64,000 nt of DNA from a virus (IMGVR_UViG_3300025645_004731:26616-90615); one strand, 5' to 3'. Shown: positions 42,140 through 50,947, counted from the first letter of the stretch. Translations and numbers: made by a program. Notes: generated from the letters alone by a model not told the origin.

Positions 42140-42809
42140 ACAATTCTTCAATTAATATTATTTTTGTGGAAGAGTCAATGTGTTCTTTGTACATTAGATG
42201 TAACATACATACATCATCGTAATTCTTTAAGTATACCGTTCCAGTAGCTCTCCATGGCAATACTGGCCAATGCCGCATTGAGGACAAACTTCGTCCAACA
42301 TTCGCAGAATCTATTTCGTTTAATCGTCTGTAACTGCGTAAGGCACTATTACATCGGTATATGTTAGCATCAAACGAATCTAAAATAAAATCATGAACCT
42401 CGCCAAATACTTCCATATCACGACGATATTTCATCATGCTAATTTTATATCTAAATTCACCGTAATATAATCTGTCACGCAATATGGTGGTTTCATCATT
42501 TACCAGCAGTGACGCATGAGATGGAGTCGCTGGTCCCATAATTTCAATAACAGCACCGCCAAACGAGTTCAATAAATCGGACACTGCCTCGGGTGTTTGG
42601 AGATATATACAGAAATTATGTCCGCCCCACCGAGATTTATACGGATGCTGGTTCTGTATCAATAGTGCTGCATATTTGTTAATATGAAGTCTCTCGAATA
42701 AGTTATCTCCGTCAAACTTAATTCGATAGGTGTAGTTTCGGTACCATGCCCGTGATGTGACATGGTACCGTGAGTCTGATTTAAGTTGTGTGAATAACAA
42801 TTTTGTCAT
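42138..42809 (-). CDS. Hypothetical protein
   Basis: A 223-residue protein with many Arg and Tyr residues (YRNYTYRIKFDGDNLFERLH, SRWGGHNFCIYL). No family recognised. Overlaps the clpA stop by 29 nt. A 10-bp hairpin lies within its first codons. Confidence 0.6.
   Translation of the reverse strand: MTKLLFTQLKSDSRYHVTSRAWYRNYTYRIKFDGDNLFERLHINKYAALLIQNQHPYKSRWGGHNFCIYLQTPEAVSDLLNSFGGAVIEIMGPATPSHASLLVNDETTILRDRLYYGEFRYKISMMKYRRDMEVFGEVHDFILDSFDANIYRCNSALRSYRRLNEIDSANVGRSLSSMRHWPVLPWRATGTVYLKNYDDVCMLHLMYKEHIDSSTKIILIEEL
42739..42770. repeat. Perfect 10-bp inverted repeat in coding sequence
   Basis: Arms CGGTACCATG (42739-42748) and CATGGTACCG (42761-42770) with a 12-nt loop, 40-70 nt after the start of the 42.1 kb gene. 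Confidence 0.6.
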
Positions 42810-45015
42810 CCACTATCTCAATCTTTACACTAGTTACATTATCGCCAAACAACAGTGTTTTTGCGAGTGGCTTCTTGATTTGTTCGTTAATCAATCTTGC
42901 CATTGGTCTAGCTCCCATTGTTTCCGTAAAGCCATTATCGGTGAGCCATGTCAATACTTTAGCACTATACGCCAGTTTGATACTGCGAGGCTTTAGCATA
43001 TCCGACAAATCACCCATAAACTTCTTGGTAACCCGCTTCATAAGTGTTTTATCCAACTTGTCGAATTTCACCGTAGCATCCAACCGATTGCGGAATTCAG
43101 GGCTAAAGTAACGCTTTACCGCATCATCGCTTGCGCTTGTGTTTGTATTATCACCAAAGCCAATCATATTCTTCTCGGCATCACGGGCGCCAAGATTACT
43201 GGTTAGGATAAGAATAGCATTACGAGCACTAACACTTTTACCTTCACTGTTGGCAATCATTCCATTATCCATTAATGCGAGTAATACATTACTGATATCT
43301 GGGTGAGCTTTTTCGATTTCATCAAACAATAGAATACAGTTGGGATGTTCTTCCAGTTTATTAACCAATAGACCAGATCCTTGACCACCACTGCCGTATC
43401 CAACATAGCCAGGAGGAGCACCGATTAGTTTAGCAACACTATGGCTCTCTTGGTATTCACTCATATCAAAGCGAACAAGTTCCATACTCATTGCTTCACT
43501 AAGTTGCTTAGCAGTTTCAGTTTTACCAACACCAGTAGGTCCAGTAAACAGGTAACAACCAACAGGCTTTTGTGGATCTTTAAGTCCTGCTTTGGCGATA
43601 TAAATGCTGTCGGCAAGTCTAGTAATGGCATCATCTTGGCCAAATACTTTCTTCTTAACAACTGCCTCGATATCAACAGGCTTTTCTTTTTTGTATTCGC
43701 TGTCCTTGGTCAGTACAAGTTGATCAACTGGAATACGGGTCATTTTTGCGACTTCGTATCGTACTTCATCCAGACTAATAATGCTTTTACGATCCTCTTG
43801 TGGTAGTAACTGTTGACGAGCAGCGGCGGCATCTAATACATCAAATGCTTTGTCTGGCAACTGTCTGTTATGCCAATATTGGTGAGTAAGGTCAACAGCA
43901 CCGTCCATGGCTTGTTTCTCGAATACTAGTTCGTGAAACAATTCATATGCGGGAATAGTTGCTCGGACAATGCGCTTGGCATCTTCTACACTTGGCTCAG
44001 CGATGTCCACTTTATGGAAGCGACGATTAAGAGCCTTATCTTTTTCAAACTTTTCTCTGTATTCTTCATATGTTGTTGAACCGATACAGCGCAGATTGCC
44101 CTTTTGTAACGCAGGCTTTAGTAGATTAGCAATATCCATGCCGCCACTTCCAGCACTACCGGCTCCCATGATCATATGAATTTCATCAATAAACAAGATA
44201 GCATCGCCGCGTGTTTCAAGAGCATCCAATACTTCTTTAAGACGCTCTTCGAAGTCACCTCTGAATTTGGTACCAGCAAGCAGTGCGCCGATGTCTAGGC
44301 TATAGATTGTGTTATGTGCGATAACTTCAGGAACACGATCTTCATTGATAAGACAGGCAAGACCTTCGGCGATTGCTGTTTTACCAACTCCACTTTCGCC
44401 AACCAGAATAACATTGTTTTTCTTACGGCGGGCAATAGTCTGTACAAGTGCTTCCAGTTCTGGCTCACGACCGATGATTGGATCAATTTTGCCATGAAAA
44501 GCAAGCTCATTCAGATTGTCACAATATTTGTTCAGAATCCTGTCTTGTTTGTTTGGCTTGTGGTCAACACTGGTACCAGGAGTATCGAAATCATCCATCG
44601 ACTGTGATAGATTAACTGCTTGGTCACGGGTAATACCATCAAGAAAATGTAGCGCAGGAGTATTTTCCTCTGATAGAATACTAAGGAAGATGTCAAGTGG
44701 TGTCAAATCGTGTCTACCGCTAAACATTGCCTGAGTGAGTGCTCGTTGGAATACTCGTTCTAGCATTGCTGTTTTCTTTGGCTGAATGTTATTTGAATCA
44801 CCATCCATTTTGTCAATTTCTTTTTCTAAAAAGAGTTCGACGTTTTCTAAAATAACTCTTGGATCTTTTTCTAAGTCAATCAGCAAGTCTTCGATTTCTT
44901 CGTCACGGATCAACACAAGCAATAGATGCTCAAGTGTTACGTATTCGTGTTTATATCCGCGTGTCAGTTCGAAAAGCTCTTCTACTAATTGGTTAATTCT
45001 GGCGTTTTTGGACAT
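42781..45015 (-). CDS. clpA: ATP-dependent Clp protease ATP-binding subunit ClpA-like
   Basis: A 744-residue protein, close to E. coli ClpA (758). N-domain (residues 1-140), D1 AAA+ with GESGVGKTAIAEGLA and DEIHMIMGAG, D2 AAA+ with GPTGVGKTETAKQL and LLFDEIEKAH, and EFRNRLDATVKFDKL. The segment MIGFGDN in D2 corresponds to the IGL/IGF loop that docks onto ClpP, so this unfoldase could feed host ClpP. No clpP gene is in the window. Has its own sigma70-type promoter. Confidence 0.93.
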   Translation of the reverse strand: MSKNARINQLVEELFELTRGYKHEYVTLEHLLLVLIRDEEIEDLLIDLEKDPRVILENVELFLEKEIDKMDGDSNNIQPKKTAMLERVFQRALTQAMFSGRHDLTPLDIFLSILSEENTPALHFLDGITRDQAVNLSQSMDDFDTPGTSVDHKPNKQDRILNKYCDNLNELAFHGKIDPIIGREPELEALVQTIARRKKNNVILVGESGVGKTAIAEGLACLINEDRVPEVIAHNTIYSLDIGALLAGTKFRGDFEERLKEVLDALETRGDAILFIDEIHMIMGAGSAGSGGMDIANLLKPALQKGNLRCIGSTTYEEYREKFEKDKALNRRFHKVDIAEPSVEDAKRIVRATIPAYELFHELVFEKQAMDGAVDLTHQYWHNRQLPDKAFDVLDAAAARQQLLPQEDRKSIISLDEVRYEVAKMTRIPVDQLVLTKDSEYKKEKPVDIEAVVKKKVFGQDDAITRLADSIYIAKAGLKDPQKPVGCYLFTGPTGVGKTETAKQLSEAMSMELVRFDMSEYQESHSVAKLIGAPPGYVGYGSGGQGSGLLVNKLEEHPNCILLFDEIEKAHPDISNVLLALMDNGMIANSEGKSVSARNAILILTSNLGARDAEKNMIGFGDNTNTSASDDAVKRYFSPEFRNRLDATVKFDKLDKTLMKRVTKKFMGDLSDMLKPRSIKLAYSAKVLTWLTDNGFTETMGARPMARLINEQIKKPLAKTLLFGDNVTSVKIEIVDDKIVIHTT

Positions 45016-45053
45016 TATAATTCTCTTTGCTTATTTAAGTAAGTTGTTCTTAT

Positions 45054-45082
45054 ACTATACTGTATAATTTCATGTTTGTCAA
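45054..45082 (-). promoter_or_regulatory. Sigma70-type promoter of clpA
   Basis: -35 TTGACA (45082-45077), 17-bp spacer, -10 TATAGT (45059-45054). Long leader of about 40 nt. No operator dyad. Confidence 0.75.
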
Positions 45083-45084
45083 TA

Positions 45085-45864
45085 CTAAATTAAATCTTTT
45101 AGTGGCTTGTCTAAGTCTTCTGTGGTTAACGCTGGAATAGTTACATGTATTTCCACATATAGATTTCCTTTAGTATTAGATTGATGCGCTAGTCCACTAT
45201 CTGGTATTCGTAATCTTGTACCACTTTGTGTGCCAGGTTTAATATGTAGTTTTAGGGTTCTGTTATCAAGTGTGTGTATGGTTCGCTCTGTGCCTACCAT
45301 TGCTTCTAGTATACTAATACTTAACACTTTTGTCAAGTCATATTCTGAAACTTTGTATTCAGGATGTGCATTAATCTTAAATGTAACGAATAAGTTACCT
45401 GCTTGTCCAGGTCTGGTATTGTCGCCAAAGCCCGCGAATCTAACTTTGGCATCGTGTGTTGCTCCTTTCGGAATAGTTATTTCTACTTGGCGAGTATTGC
45501 CGTTACCTAGATTAATACTGATTGTTTTTGATGAACGATGATACACATCTTCTAGATCGGCATATACTGTAACACTCACATCTCTGTTGCGTGGTGTTCT
45601 GCCAAACTGATGAGAGAACATATCTTCAAATTTGAATCCAGCATGATGTGCTTGTCGATGTGCTTGATGAGTTTGTGCTTGCTGAAATTCTGATCTGGCA
45701 TCTGCGCTTTTGATAGTGTCATACGCAGCATTGATCTGGGCAAACCTCTCGCCGTCGCCGCCGGTGTCAGGATGATGTTCCTTTACCAACTTACGATAAG
45801 CAGATTTTATCTCCGCCTCACTTGCGCCAGGAGTTACTCCGAGCATACTGTATGGATCTGTCAT
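45085..45864 (-). CDS. DnaJ-like cochaperone (CbpA type)
   Basis: A 259-residue protein. J domain in residues 1-60 with HPD at 31-33 (SAYRKLVKEHHPDTGGDGER), then the substrate-binding C-terminal region (VTVYADLEDVYHRSSKTISI, GRTP, GTRLRIPDSGLAHQSN). The zinc-finger CxxCxGxG repeats are absent, so it resembles type II or CbpA. It would stimulate host DnaK. It lies in the operon just before clpA. Confidence 0.9.
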   Translation of the reverse strand: MTDPYSMLGVTPGASEAEIKSAYRKLVKEHHPDTGGDGERFAQINAAYDTIKSADARSEFQQAQTHQAHRQAHHAGFKFEDMFSHQFGRTPRNRDVSVTVYADLEDVYHRSSKTISINLGNGNTRQVEITIPKGATHDAKVRFAGFGDNTRPGQAGNLFVTFKINAHPEYKVSEYDLTKVLSISILEAMVGTERTIHTLDNRTLKLHIKPGTQSGTRLRIPDSGLAHQSNTKGNLYVEIHVTIPALTTEDLDKPLKDLI

Positions 45865-46262
45865 TAATTCACTGTTTGATTGTATTCGTCTAGTGTATCT
45901 TCCGCATCCTTATAGTAGCGGTCGTATGCTGCCATGATTGCTTGCTGTTGCTGAATGTATGCCCTAAGATCACTTAGATTGAGACTGATATTTTCATATC
46001 CTTCGTCCGTTAGCGCAAATAATACAACAGGTCGGCCCGACTTTTCAATATCGGCTAACACTTGTTCTACATTGTCAGCGGTTACAACAACCCAATCAAC
46101 ATCACGCAAGTTGAGTTCTTGTGCCATAGGCAATACAAGTTCTGGCTTATCAATAGGACTAGCACTAACTTCTAATAATTTTGGTTGATTAAGGCTGCAA
46201 CCCATTAGAAATAACGAGGTCATTGTAAAGGTAAGGACATTCACTGTTGAACGCATTTTCAT
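45864..46262 (-). CDS. Rz1-like outer-membrane spanin lipoprotein
   Basis: From ATG 46262 the product is 132 residues with a signal sequence ending LFLMGCS, a lipobox (L-M-G-C) with the lipidated Cys at residue 22. It begins inside the 3' end of the i-spanin gene in another frame, the classic Rz/Rz1 layout. It stretches across the periplasm with the i-spanin to fuse membranes at lysis. Confidence 0.75.
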   Translation of the reverse strand: MKMRSTVNVLTFTMTSLFLMGCSLNQPKLLEVSASPIDKPELVLPMAQELNLRDVDWVVVTADNVEQVLADIEKSGRPVVLFALTDEGYENISLNLSDLRAYIQQQQAIMAAYDRYYKDAEDTLDEYNQTVN

Positions 46263-46659
46263 TTTTAGCATCTCTTTCTGTTGTTGTAAGTTCCGCACCT
46301 GATAGTAACTCAAAGCATCTTAGCGCCTTAGCACTCGCACGATCAATGATTCTTTCAACTAGTGCTGGCTTTGCTTCGCCCAATAATCCGATATCATGAT
46401 CTCTTAGTTTGTCTTCTAACACGCTATTTTGTCTACGAATGGTAGCAAATTCCGTGTTTACTTGGGCGAGTTCTTCATTTATTTTTTTCTGGTCTTCTTT
46501 TAGGCTAGTAACTGCCTGTTCACTGAGTTGAATAGCTGTTTCTAGCTTGGCGTTATTAAAGGTAAGGGCTGATATTTTTGCCTGACTTGAACTATAGTAC
46601 CAGTAACCTATTCCTAGTAACACTAGTATAACACATAATAATATTCCCGCAAGTCTCAT
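46189..46659 (-). CDS. Rz-like inner-membrane spanin
   Basis: A 156-residue protein with an N-terminal transmembrane helix (LAGILLCVILVLLGIGYWYY) and a long coiled coil (about residues 30-105). The C-terminus has ECPYLYNDLVIS with paired cysteines. Overlaps the o-spanin by 74 nt. Coupled to the small membrane protein upstream (ATGA). Confidence 0.75.
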   Translation of the reverse strand: MRLAGILLCVILVLLGIGYWYYSSSQAKISALTFNNAKLETAIQLSEQAVTSLKEDQKKINEELAQVNTEFATIRRQNSVLEDKLRDHDIGLLGEAKPALVERIIDRASAKALRCFELLSGAELTTTERDAKNENAFNSECPYLYNDLVISNGLQP

Positions 46660-46820
46660 TTTAAATATTTATCCACTAATTTCTTTCCAACATATAACAC
46701 TGATACTACTGTTATCAATATGCCGGCTTCTAAGTAAAGATTACCAGTACTACTGTCTACTGATATTCCATCGGTGCTTATTTCAATCCGACATGTTTGG
46801 CAATCTGTTTCAGATAGCAT
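46656..46820 (-). CDS. Small single-span membrane protein, possible lysis partner
   Basis: ATG 46820 encodes 54 residues (MLSETDCQTCRIEISTDGIS) with one hydrophobic segment near the C-terminus (LEAGILITVVSVLYVGKKLV). Sits directly before the spanins. Could be a pinholin or accessory protein; no proof. Confidence 0.55.
   Translation of the reverse strand: MLSETDCQTCRIEISTDGISVDSSTGNLYLEAGILITVVSVLYVGKKLVDKYLK
46666..46673 (-). promoter_or_regulatory. T4-like late promoter motif within a gene
   Basis: GGATAAATATTTAA lies about 10 nt before the i-spanin ATG (46659), inside the small membrane gene. Leader would be very short; could be chance in AT-rich sequence. Confidence 0.3.
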
Positions 46821-47290
46821 CAGATGCCAGCAAGATGCCTAATGCGATTTATGGCTTCGTTTGTTGTTTCAGCATTGTTTCTCATTACATATTCGTCTTT
46901 GTCTGTAATGATAAATTCTTCTAGATTTTCCTCAGTTAGGTCGACTGTCTCGTTGCCCTTGAAGTAGTTGAATTTCCATTCTGTAATACCAGTAACATTA
47001 CTTACTGTTCTGACAATTCCAGCAATCTTTTCATTTAATTCTTCATTGCGTTCAAATTCTACAAACACAAGATACTTGCCGTCCTCATCTGGACCAGTGC
47101 TGATATCAACGTCTAGATTTTCAACTACGTCTGTCTCAATAAGATTGCTTAAATCCTTTGCTGAACGCTCGAAAGAAACTTCGAATGCTAATACCACATT
47201 CTCATTCTCTTCGCCGATTTTTGGCGTATATTGATCAATGCTAATAACTGGGGTTACGAGATTTTCCATCTCACCATATTTTACTGTCAT
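46820..47290 (-). CDS. Conserved phage protein
   Basis: A 156-residue protein (MTVKYGEMENLVTPVISIDQ, EDGKYLVFVEFERNEELNEK). Acidic, alpha/beta, matches a T4-like marine phage family I recall as unassigned. ATGA overlap upstream. Confidence 0.65.
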   Translation of the reverse strand: MTVKYGEMENLVTPVISIDQYTPKIGEENENVVLAFEVSFERSAKDLSNLIETDVVENLDVDISTGPDEDGKYLVFVEFERNEELNEKIAGIVRTVSNVTGITEWKFNYFKGNETVDLTEENLEEFIITDKDEYVMRNNAETTNEAINRIRHLAGI

Positions 47291-47829
47291 TCTAACTCGT
47301 CCATTATTTCGTTTTTGTCAGGAGCAATATCGTTGTCCTGGTCTGAATCATATGCGCCGTCTACTTCGCTCATGTCAATGTCTACGCCGTTGATAGTGAT
47401 CTTGTCACTTTCAAATTCGTCAACAAATTCTCTTGGCATTTCGATAACTACGACCCACACTTTTGATTTCTTCATCTTGGGTTTACGTCGACCTGTTTTT
47501 GGATCAGCTGGACCCAAATCTTCTGGCTTCGTAATTTTAATACCTTCTTCTAATTCGTCCTGATAAAAGAACACCCGCGCTCCATGCTTGATTAAGCGCA
47601 ATGCTCCATCTGGGTCAGGCATCTTCTTATACGGATAAAGCAGAGACACCGTGATCCAATAACGTGTCACTTCTGGACCAGCCAAAATTTCGCCATCTGC
47701 CCAGTTTGCGTAACTGTATACGTGCAGAGCATCAAGGACCTCTTCGAATTCCATCAGAACATCTAGGTTACTGCTGGAGTCTACGATGCTGTCTAATGCG
47801 TCTTTGATTTGCTGGAGTTCTACGCTCAT
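47287..47829 (-). CDS. Conserved phage protein
   Basis: ATG 47829, 180 residues. YSYANWADGEILAGPEVTRY and YPYKKMPDPDGALRLIKHGA match a widespread phage family without assigned function. GAAGGAAG precedes the start; a late promoter lies 25-33 nt upstream. Confidence 0.7.
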   Translation of the reverse strand: MSVELQQIKDALDSIVDSSSNLDVLMEFEEVLDALHVYSYANWADGEILAGPEVTRYWITVSLLYPYKKMPDPDGALRLIKHGARVFFYQDELEEGIKITKPEDLGPADPKTGRRKPKMKKSKVWVVVIEMPREFVDEFESDKITINGVDIDMSEVDGAYDSDQDNDIAPDKNEIMDELE

Positions 47830-47854
47830 GTGGTGTCTTCCTTCGTTATACAAG

Positions 47855-47862
47855 TATTTATC
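47855..47862 (-). promoter_or_regulatory. T4-like late promoter
   Basis: GTGATAAATACTTG before the gene at 47829; likely to drive the lysis and chaperone operon. Confidence 0.6.
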
Positions 47863-47979
47863 ACTGCGGTTACTCTTTCTAATTCTGGAGCCGTTTCTGC
47901 GCTTTTTCGTCCAGGCCTGATAAGTATTAGTGTACGACGACTAGGGCGCAAACAATAACACAACCTTGGAGTAAATATA
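47863..47979. other. Divergent intergenic region before phoH
   Basis: About 115 bases between the late minus promoter and phoH. I see no convincing plus-strand -35/-10 pair or late motif; phoH transcription start is unexplained. Confidence 0.5.
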
Positions 47980-48714
47980 TTGACCAAACGTGCAAGAAAA
48001 ACAAAAGATAAAGACAAAAAGCGTGGATTTGACAATTCAGTTGTTGAATTTAAGAACTATCAGAATAAAACCAAAAAAATAACTATTCTGCCTAGAAATG
48101 TTCACCAAGAAGATTATATCGATCTTCTCTCAGATTCCAACAAAAGCATAGTATTCGCTACTGGTCCAGCAGGCACCGGTAAAACAATGCTTGCTGTTCA
48201 AATGGGTATCAAACAGTTCGACGAAGGCATTGTTAAGAAAATTGTGATAACTCGTCCAGCAGTGAGTGTGGACGAACAACATGGTTTCCTACCGGGAACA
48301 CTTGAGCAAAAAATGGCTCCGTGGACCCGCCCTGTATTCGATCTTCTCGAAGAGCACTACGGTGTGAAACGTGTAGAGCAAATGATCGAAAACAAAGAAC
48401 TTGAAATAGCACCACTTGCGTATATGCGTGGTAGAACATTCAAGGAGTGCTGGATCGTCGCTGACGAGATGCAGAACGCAACACCAGAACAAATGAAAAT
48501 GCTTCTAACTCGCATTGGCACTGGATCTAAAATAGTTGTAACCGGTGACCTAGCACAGCATGATCGAGGCTTCGATGGCAATGGTTTGAAAGATTTCACA
48601 ATCAGAATTTCTAATAAAAATTCCCGATCTATCGGGTGTGTACACTTTGACAGGCAAGATGTTGAAAGACATCACGCCGTGATCGAAGTACTCAATCTCT
48701 ACGACGACGAATAA
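47980..48714 (+). CDS. phoH: PhoH-like ATPase
   Basis: TTG start at 47980 with TTGGAG 9 nt upstream; 244 residues. Walker A GPAGTGKT at 62-69, a DEMQNATPEQ Walker B region, and VTGDLAQHDRG. PhoH proteins are P-loop ATPases common in phages and often linked to phosphate stress or RNA handling; the phage role is unknown. It is the only plus-strand gene in the right half. Confidence 0.9.
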   Translation: MTKRARKTKDKDKKRGFDNSVVEFKNYQNKTKKITILPRNVHQEDYIDLLSDSNKSIVFATGPAGTGKTMLAVQMGIKQFDEGIVKKIVITRPAVSVDEQHGFLPGTLEQKMAPWTRPVFDLLEEHYGVKRVEQMIENKELEIAPLAYMRGRTFKECWIVADEMQNATPEQMKMLLTRIGTGSKIVVTGDLAQHDRGFDGNGLKDFTIRISNKNSRSIGCVHFDRQDVERHHAVIEVLNLYDDE

Positions 48715-48760
48715 TTTAAGAAATCGTCTTCAGCCACCTGCGCCCTGGTTGTCTACATTT

Positions 48761-49288
48761 TTAACTCTTTCGCTTCCCTCGACTCTTTGGGTTGTTAGCC
48801 CAGTATACCGTATTCGGCGGCAATATTCCCCACATAAACCACGCATTACCAAAGTGCGGTGCTCCACCGCCGGTAAAGTCCACTCGGTTATTGTACACCA
48901 ATGTAGACATACCATAATCCATAAACATCTGCCCACGTTTGCCACCTTGGAATGATGCTACAGGTAGGAATAACGCAAATGGTTTTTTCAATGAATAGCA
49001 ATGCGCAATAAATTTATCCTTTAGACTGTATGGTGGATTTGTGATGATCCCGTCATGTACATCCTCGCTGGTACACTCAAAGAAATCTTTGCCGTTGCTG
49101 CCCACCATATTATAGCCGTGCTTGTGGAACCCGTCAAGTACATTAGACGAAATTCCACTGGTTGCCTCATAGTAGGTCTTGTCTTTGTCAAGATATTCCA
49201 ATAGAGGAATTACTTGGTCAGATGGCGTATAGCATTCATCACTTTCAGCATTCCGTGATGTGCGCTTTATCATTTCGAGGTTACTCAT
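48761..49288 (-). CDS. DNA adenine methyltransferase-like protein
   Basis: A 175-residue protein with NPPY at 84-87 (IITNPPYSLKDKF) and an N-terminal region (CYTPSDQVIPLLEYLDK) like motif X and I regions of small phage N6-adenine methylases. A clear DPACGxG motif I is absent; YYEATSGISS occupies its place. Activity is therefore uncertain. Confidence 0.7.
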   Translation of the reverse strand: MSNLEMIKRTSRNAESDECYTPSDQVIPLLEYLDKDKTYYEATSGISSNVLDGFHKHGYNMVGSNGKDFFECTSEDVHDGIITNPPYSLKDKFIAHCYSLKKPFALFLPVASFQGGKRGQMFMDYGMSTLVYNNRVDFTGGGAPHFGNAWFMWGILPPNTVYWANNPKSRGKRKS

Positions 49289-49290
49289 GA

Positions 49291-49881
49291 TTATCCCTCG
49301 AATACAATATGATTATACAACTCTTTCCAGGTTGTAACTTTTTTCATACCATCTGGTACTACTTCACTCATATTCCAGCCATGTTCGATCAGAATAGGGT
49401 TCATGCCCACAGCCTGTCCTGCGACAGCGTTGGAAAACTTATCTTCAATCCAGTAGTAACCTGTATCACGATATTTCTCAAGTGCCTCTTCTTTATCAGC
49501 ACCAGTGTCCAAGCATTCCAATACCGGAAACGCGGTGACACCAAACAGTTTGTCTAGGTTCATCTGCCGTAGTTTTTTGGCATTTGGATCAAGGCTCATA
49601 CTAGTCACACAATGAAACACATAACCATGCTCCTCGTGTAGCCGTTTTACATAATAACGGGCGTCACGCAATGCTGGCAAAAAGCCCATCGCAGCGCTCT
49701 CGTTAAAGATAATAACCTTCGCAATAGCCTCGTCTAGACTAATACCAAATCGTTTACCGATGTTATACTCCATGTTACCATTTTCGATTTGAGTATAACC
49801 GTGCTGTTCCATATAGCAGCAAAAGGCGTATTCCCAATTCAAGAGAACGCCGTCACAGTCTGTTACGATAATTTTTTTCAT
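49291..49881 (-). CDS. HAD-family hydrolase, 5'(3')-nucleotidase-like
   Basis: A 196-residue protein with DCDGVLLNW (motif I, 8-16), CVTSMS (motif II) and YWIEDKFSNA (motif IV), typical of the phage deoxyribonucleotidase/HAD branch. Probable nucleotide phosphatase acting on host-derived dNMPs. Confidence 0.8.
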   Translation of the reverse strand: MKKIIVTDCDGVLLNWEYAFCCYMEQHGYTQIENGNMEYNIGKRFGISLDEAIAKVIIFNESAAMGFLPALRDARYYVKRLHEEHGYVFHCVTSMSLDPNAKKLRQMNLDKLFGVTAFPVLECLDTGADKEEALEKYRDTGYYWIEDKFSNAVAGQAVGMNPILIEHGWNMSEVVPDGMKKVTTWKELYNHIVFEG

Positions 49882-49896
49882 TCTTATATTCCTTTA

Positions 49897-50124
49897 TTAA
49901 ACTTTATGATTAGTGTATACAGTTTCCATATCTTTTTTACAAGATAGGATAAACTTACGCTCAAATTCGCTGAAGTCTTTCCACTTTTTACCAAAGGGAA
50001 GACCAACTGATTCTAGGTCGTCTGAGATACGGCACAACACATTCGCAAGTTCGTAGTTGCCATTGCTGCTAGTGCTATGCGATAATTCGCTCATATAACG
50101 AGCGACTGCTGGGGCATTAATCAT
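49897..50124 (-). CDS. Small early protein
   Basis: A 75-residue protein (MINAPAVARYMSELSHSTSS). Helical; unknown function. First gene after an operator-type promoter. Confidence 0.55.
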   Translation of the reverse strand: MINAPAVARYMSELSHSTSSNGNYELANVLCRISDDLESVGLPFGKKWKDFSEFERKFILSCKKDMETVYTNHKV

Positions 50125-50155
50125 TGTGATTCTCTTTCTTTGTTTCTATACTGCA

Positions 50156-50184
50156 GTTATACACCAAGGCGCATTGAATGTCAA
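50156..50184 (-). promoter_or_regulatory. Operator-type early promoter
   Basis: -35 TTGACA (50184-50179), 17-bp spacer TTCAATGCGCCTTGGTG, -10 TATAAC (50161-50156). Confidence 0.8.
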
Positions 50185-50185
50185 G

Positions 50186-50216
50186 CAAAAAGCGCAACAA
50201 ATAATGCTGCGCTTTC
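50186..50216 (-). terminator. Rho-independent terminator, part of terminator-promoter cassette
   Basis: Stem AAAGCGCA / TGCGCTTT (50189-50196 with 50208-50215) and a T-run on the minus strand. It ends the membrane-protein transcript and abuts the next -35 box by about 2 nt. Confidence 0.85.
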
Positions 50217-50239
50217 AATTGATTATAAAATAGTTTAGG

Positions 50240-50887
50240 TTAGCTCTTTGATGGTGCCGCTAGCTTATATGAAAGATAGAACCAAATAAACGGGTTAAGC
50301 AATAACGTTCTGGTCACCGAGTGGTATTTCTCCTTGTCTGCCTCATTCTTGGCAGAAATTATTTCTTTTTTCTCTGGCGATTTGAGTGCCCAGCGCACAA
50401 GTGTGTACACGAATAATATCAGGGTCACTGCTAGATAAATTTTTCCAAAGGTAGCGTGAGCAATAACAAATTCAGATATCATCTTAGGCAGATAGGAATG
50501 AGAAATTAGATATACCATCATATCCCAAAAGGAGTCTACTACAGCGAAAATTGGATCAAAGATAAAGATTGGACCAATCTCTAACTTGTGGCTATTCGGG
50601 ATGATATAATTTCTTATATCTTCTGCCTCCCAAAAATAACACAGTGCCCAGAAATGATAATAGAAGAATATAATTCCGGTAAGGTATCCACCAGAGTGGC
50701 GAATAATCCATTTGCTAAACTGCCAGCCTAGATATAATGGAAAAATAATAAAGAAGAAAAACAGCACAAAACTACCTGCCGTTTCTTTAAAGCCATTTGG
50801 CTCAGGAATTGGATTGTAATTTGGATCATCGTTTTGTGCTTGCCACTGGGCAATCGACCGTGTGTCTAGTCCACTATAATTACTCAT
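50240..50887 (-). CDS. Multi-span membrane protein
   Basis: A 215-residue protein with about four or five hydrophobic segments (for example VLFFFFIIFPLYLGW, IYLAVTLILFVYTLVRW). No family recognised. Has its own operator-type promoter and a terminator, so it is one transcript. Confidence 0.6.
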   Translation of the reverse strand: MSNYSGLDTRSIAQWQAQNDDPNYNPIPEPNGFKETAGSFVLFFFFIIFPLYLGWQFSKWIIRHSGGYLTGIIFFYYHFWALCYFWEAEDIRNYIIPNSHKLEIGPIFIFDPIFAVVDSFWDMMVYLISHSYLPKMISEFVIAHATFGKIYLAVTLILFVYTLVRWALKSPEKKEIISAKNEADKEKYHSVTRTLLLNPFIWFYLSYKLAAPSKS

Positions 50888-50918
50888 CTGTGATTCTCCT
50901 TCTTGTGTCTATACGTAT

Positions 50919-50947
50919 AATATACACCAAGGCGCCTTACTTGTCAA
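50919..50947 (-). promoter_or_regulatory. Operator-type early promoter
   Basis: -35 TTGACA (50947-50942), 17-bp spacer AGTAAGGCGCCTTGGTG, -10 TATATT (50924-50919). Confidence 0.8.

Noticed and set aside
47863-47979. Plus-strand sigma70 promoter for phoH
   Set aside because: No -35/-10 pair with 16-18 bp spacing was convincing.
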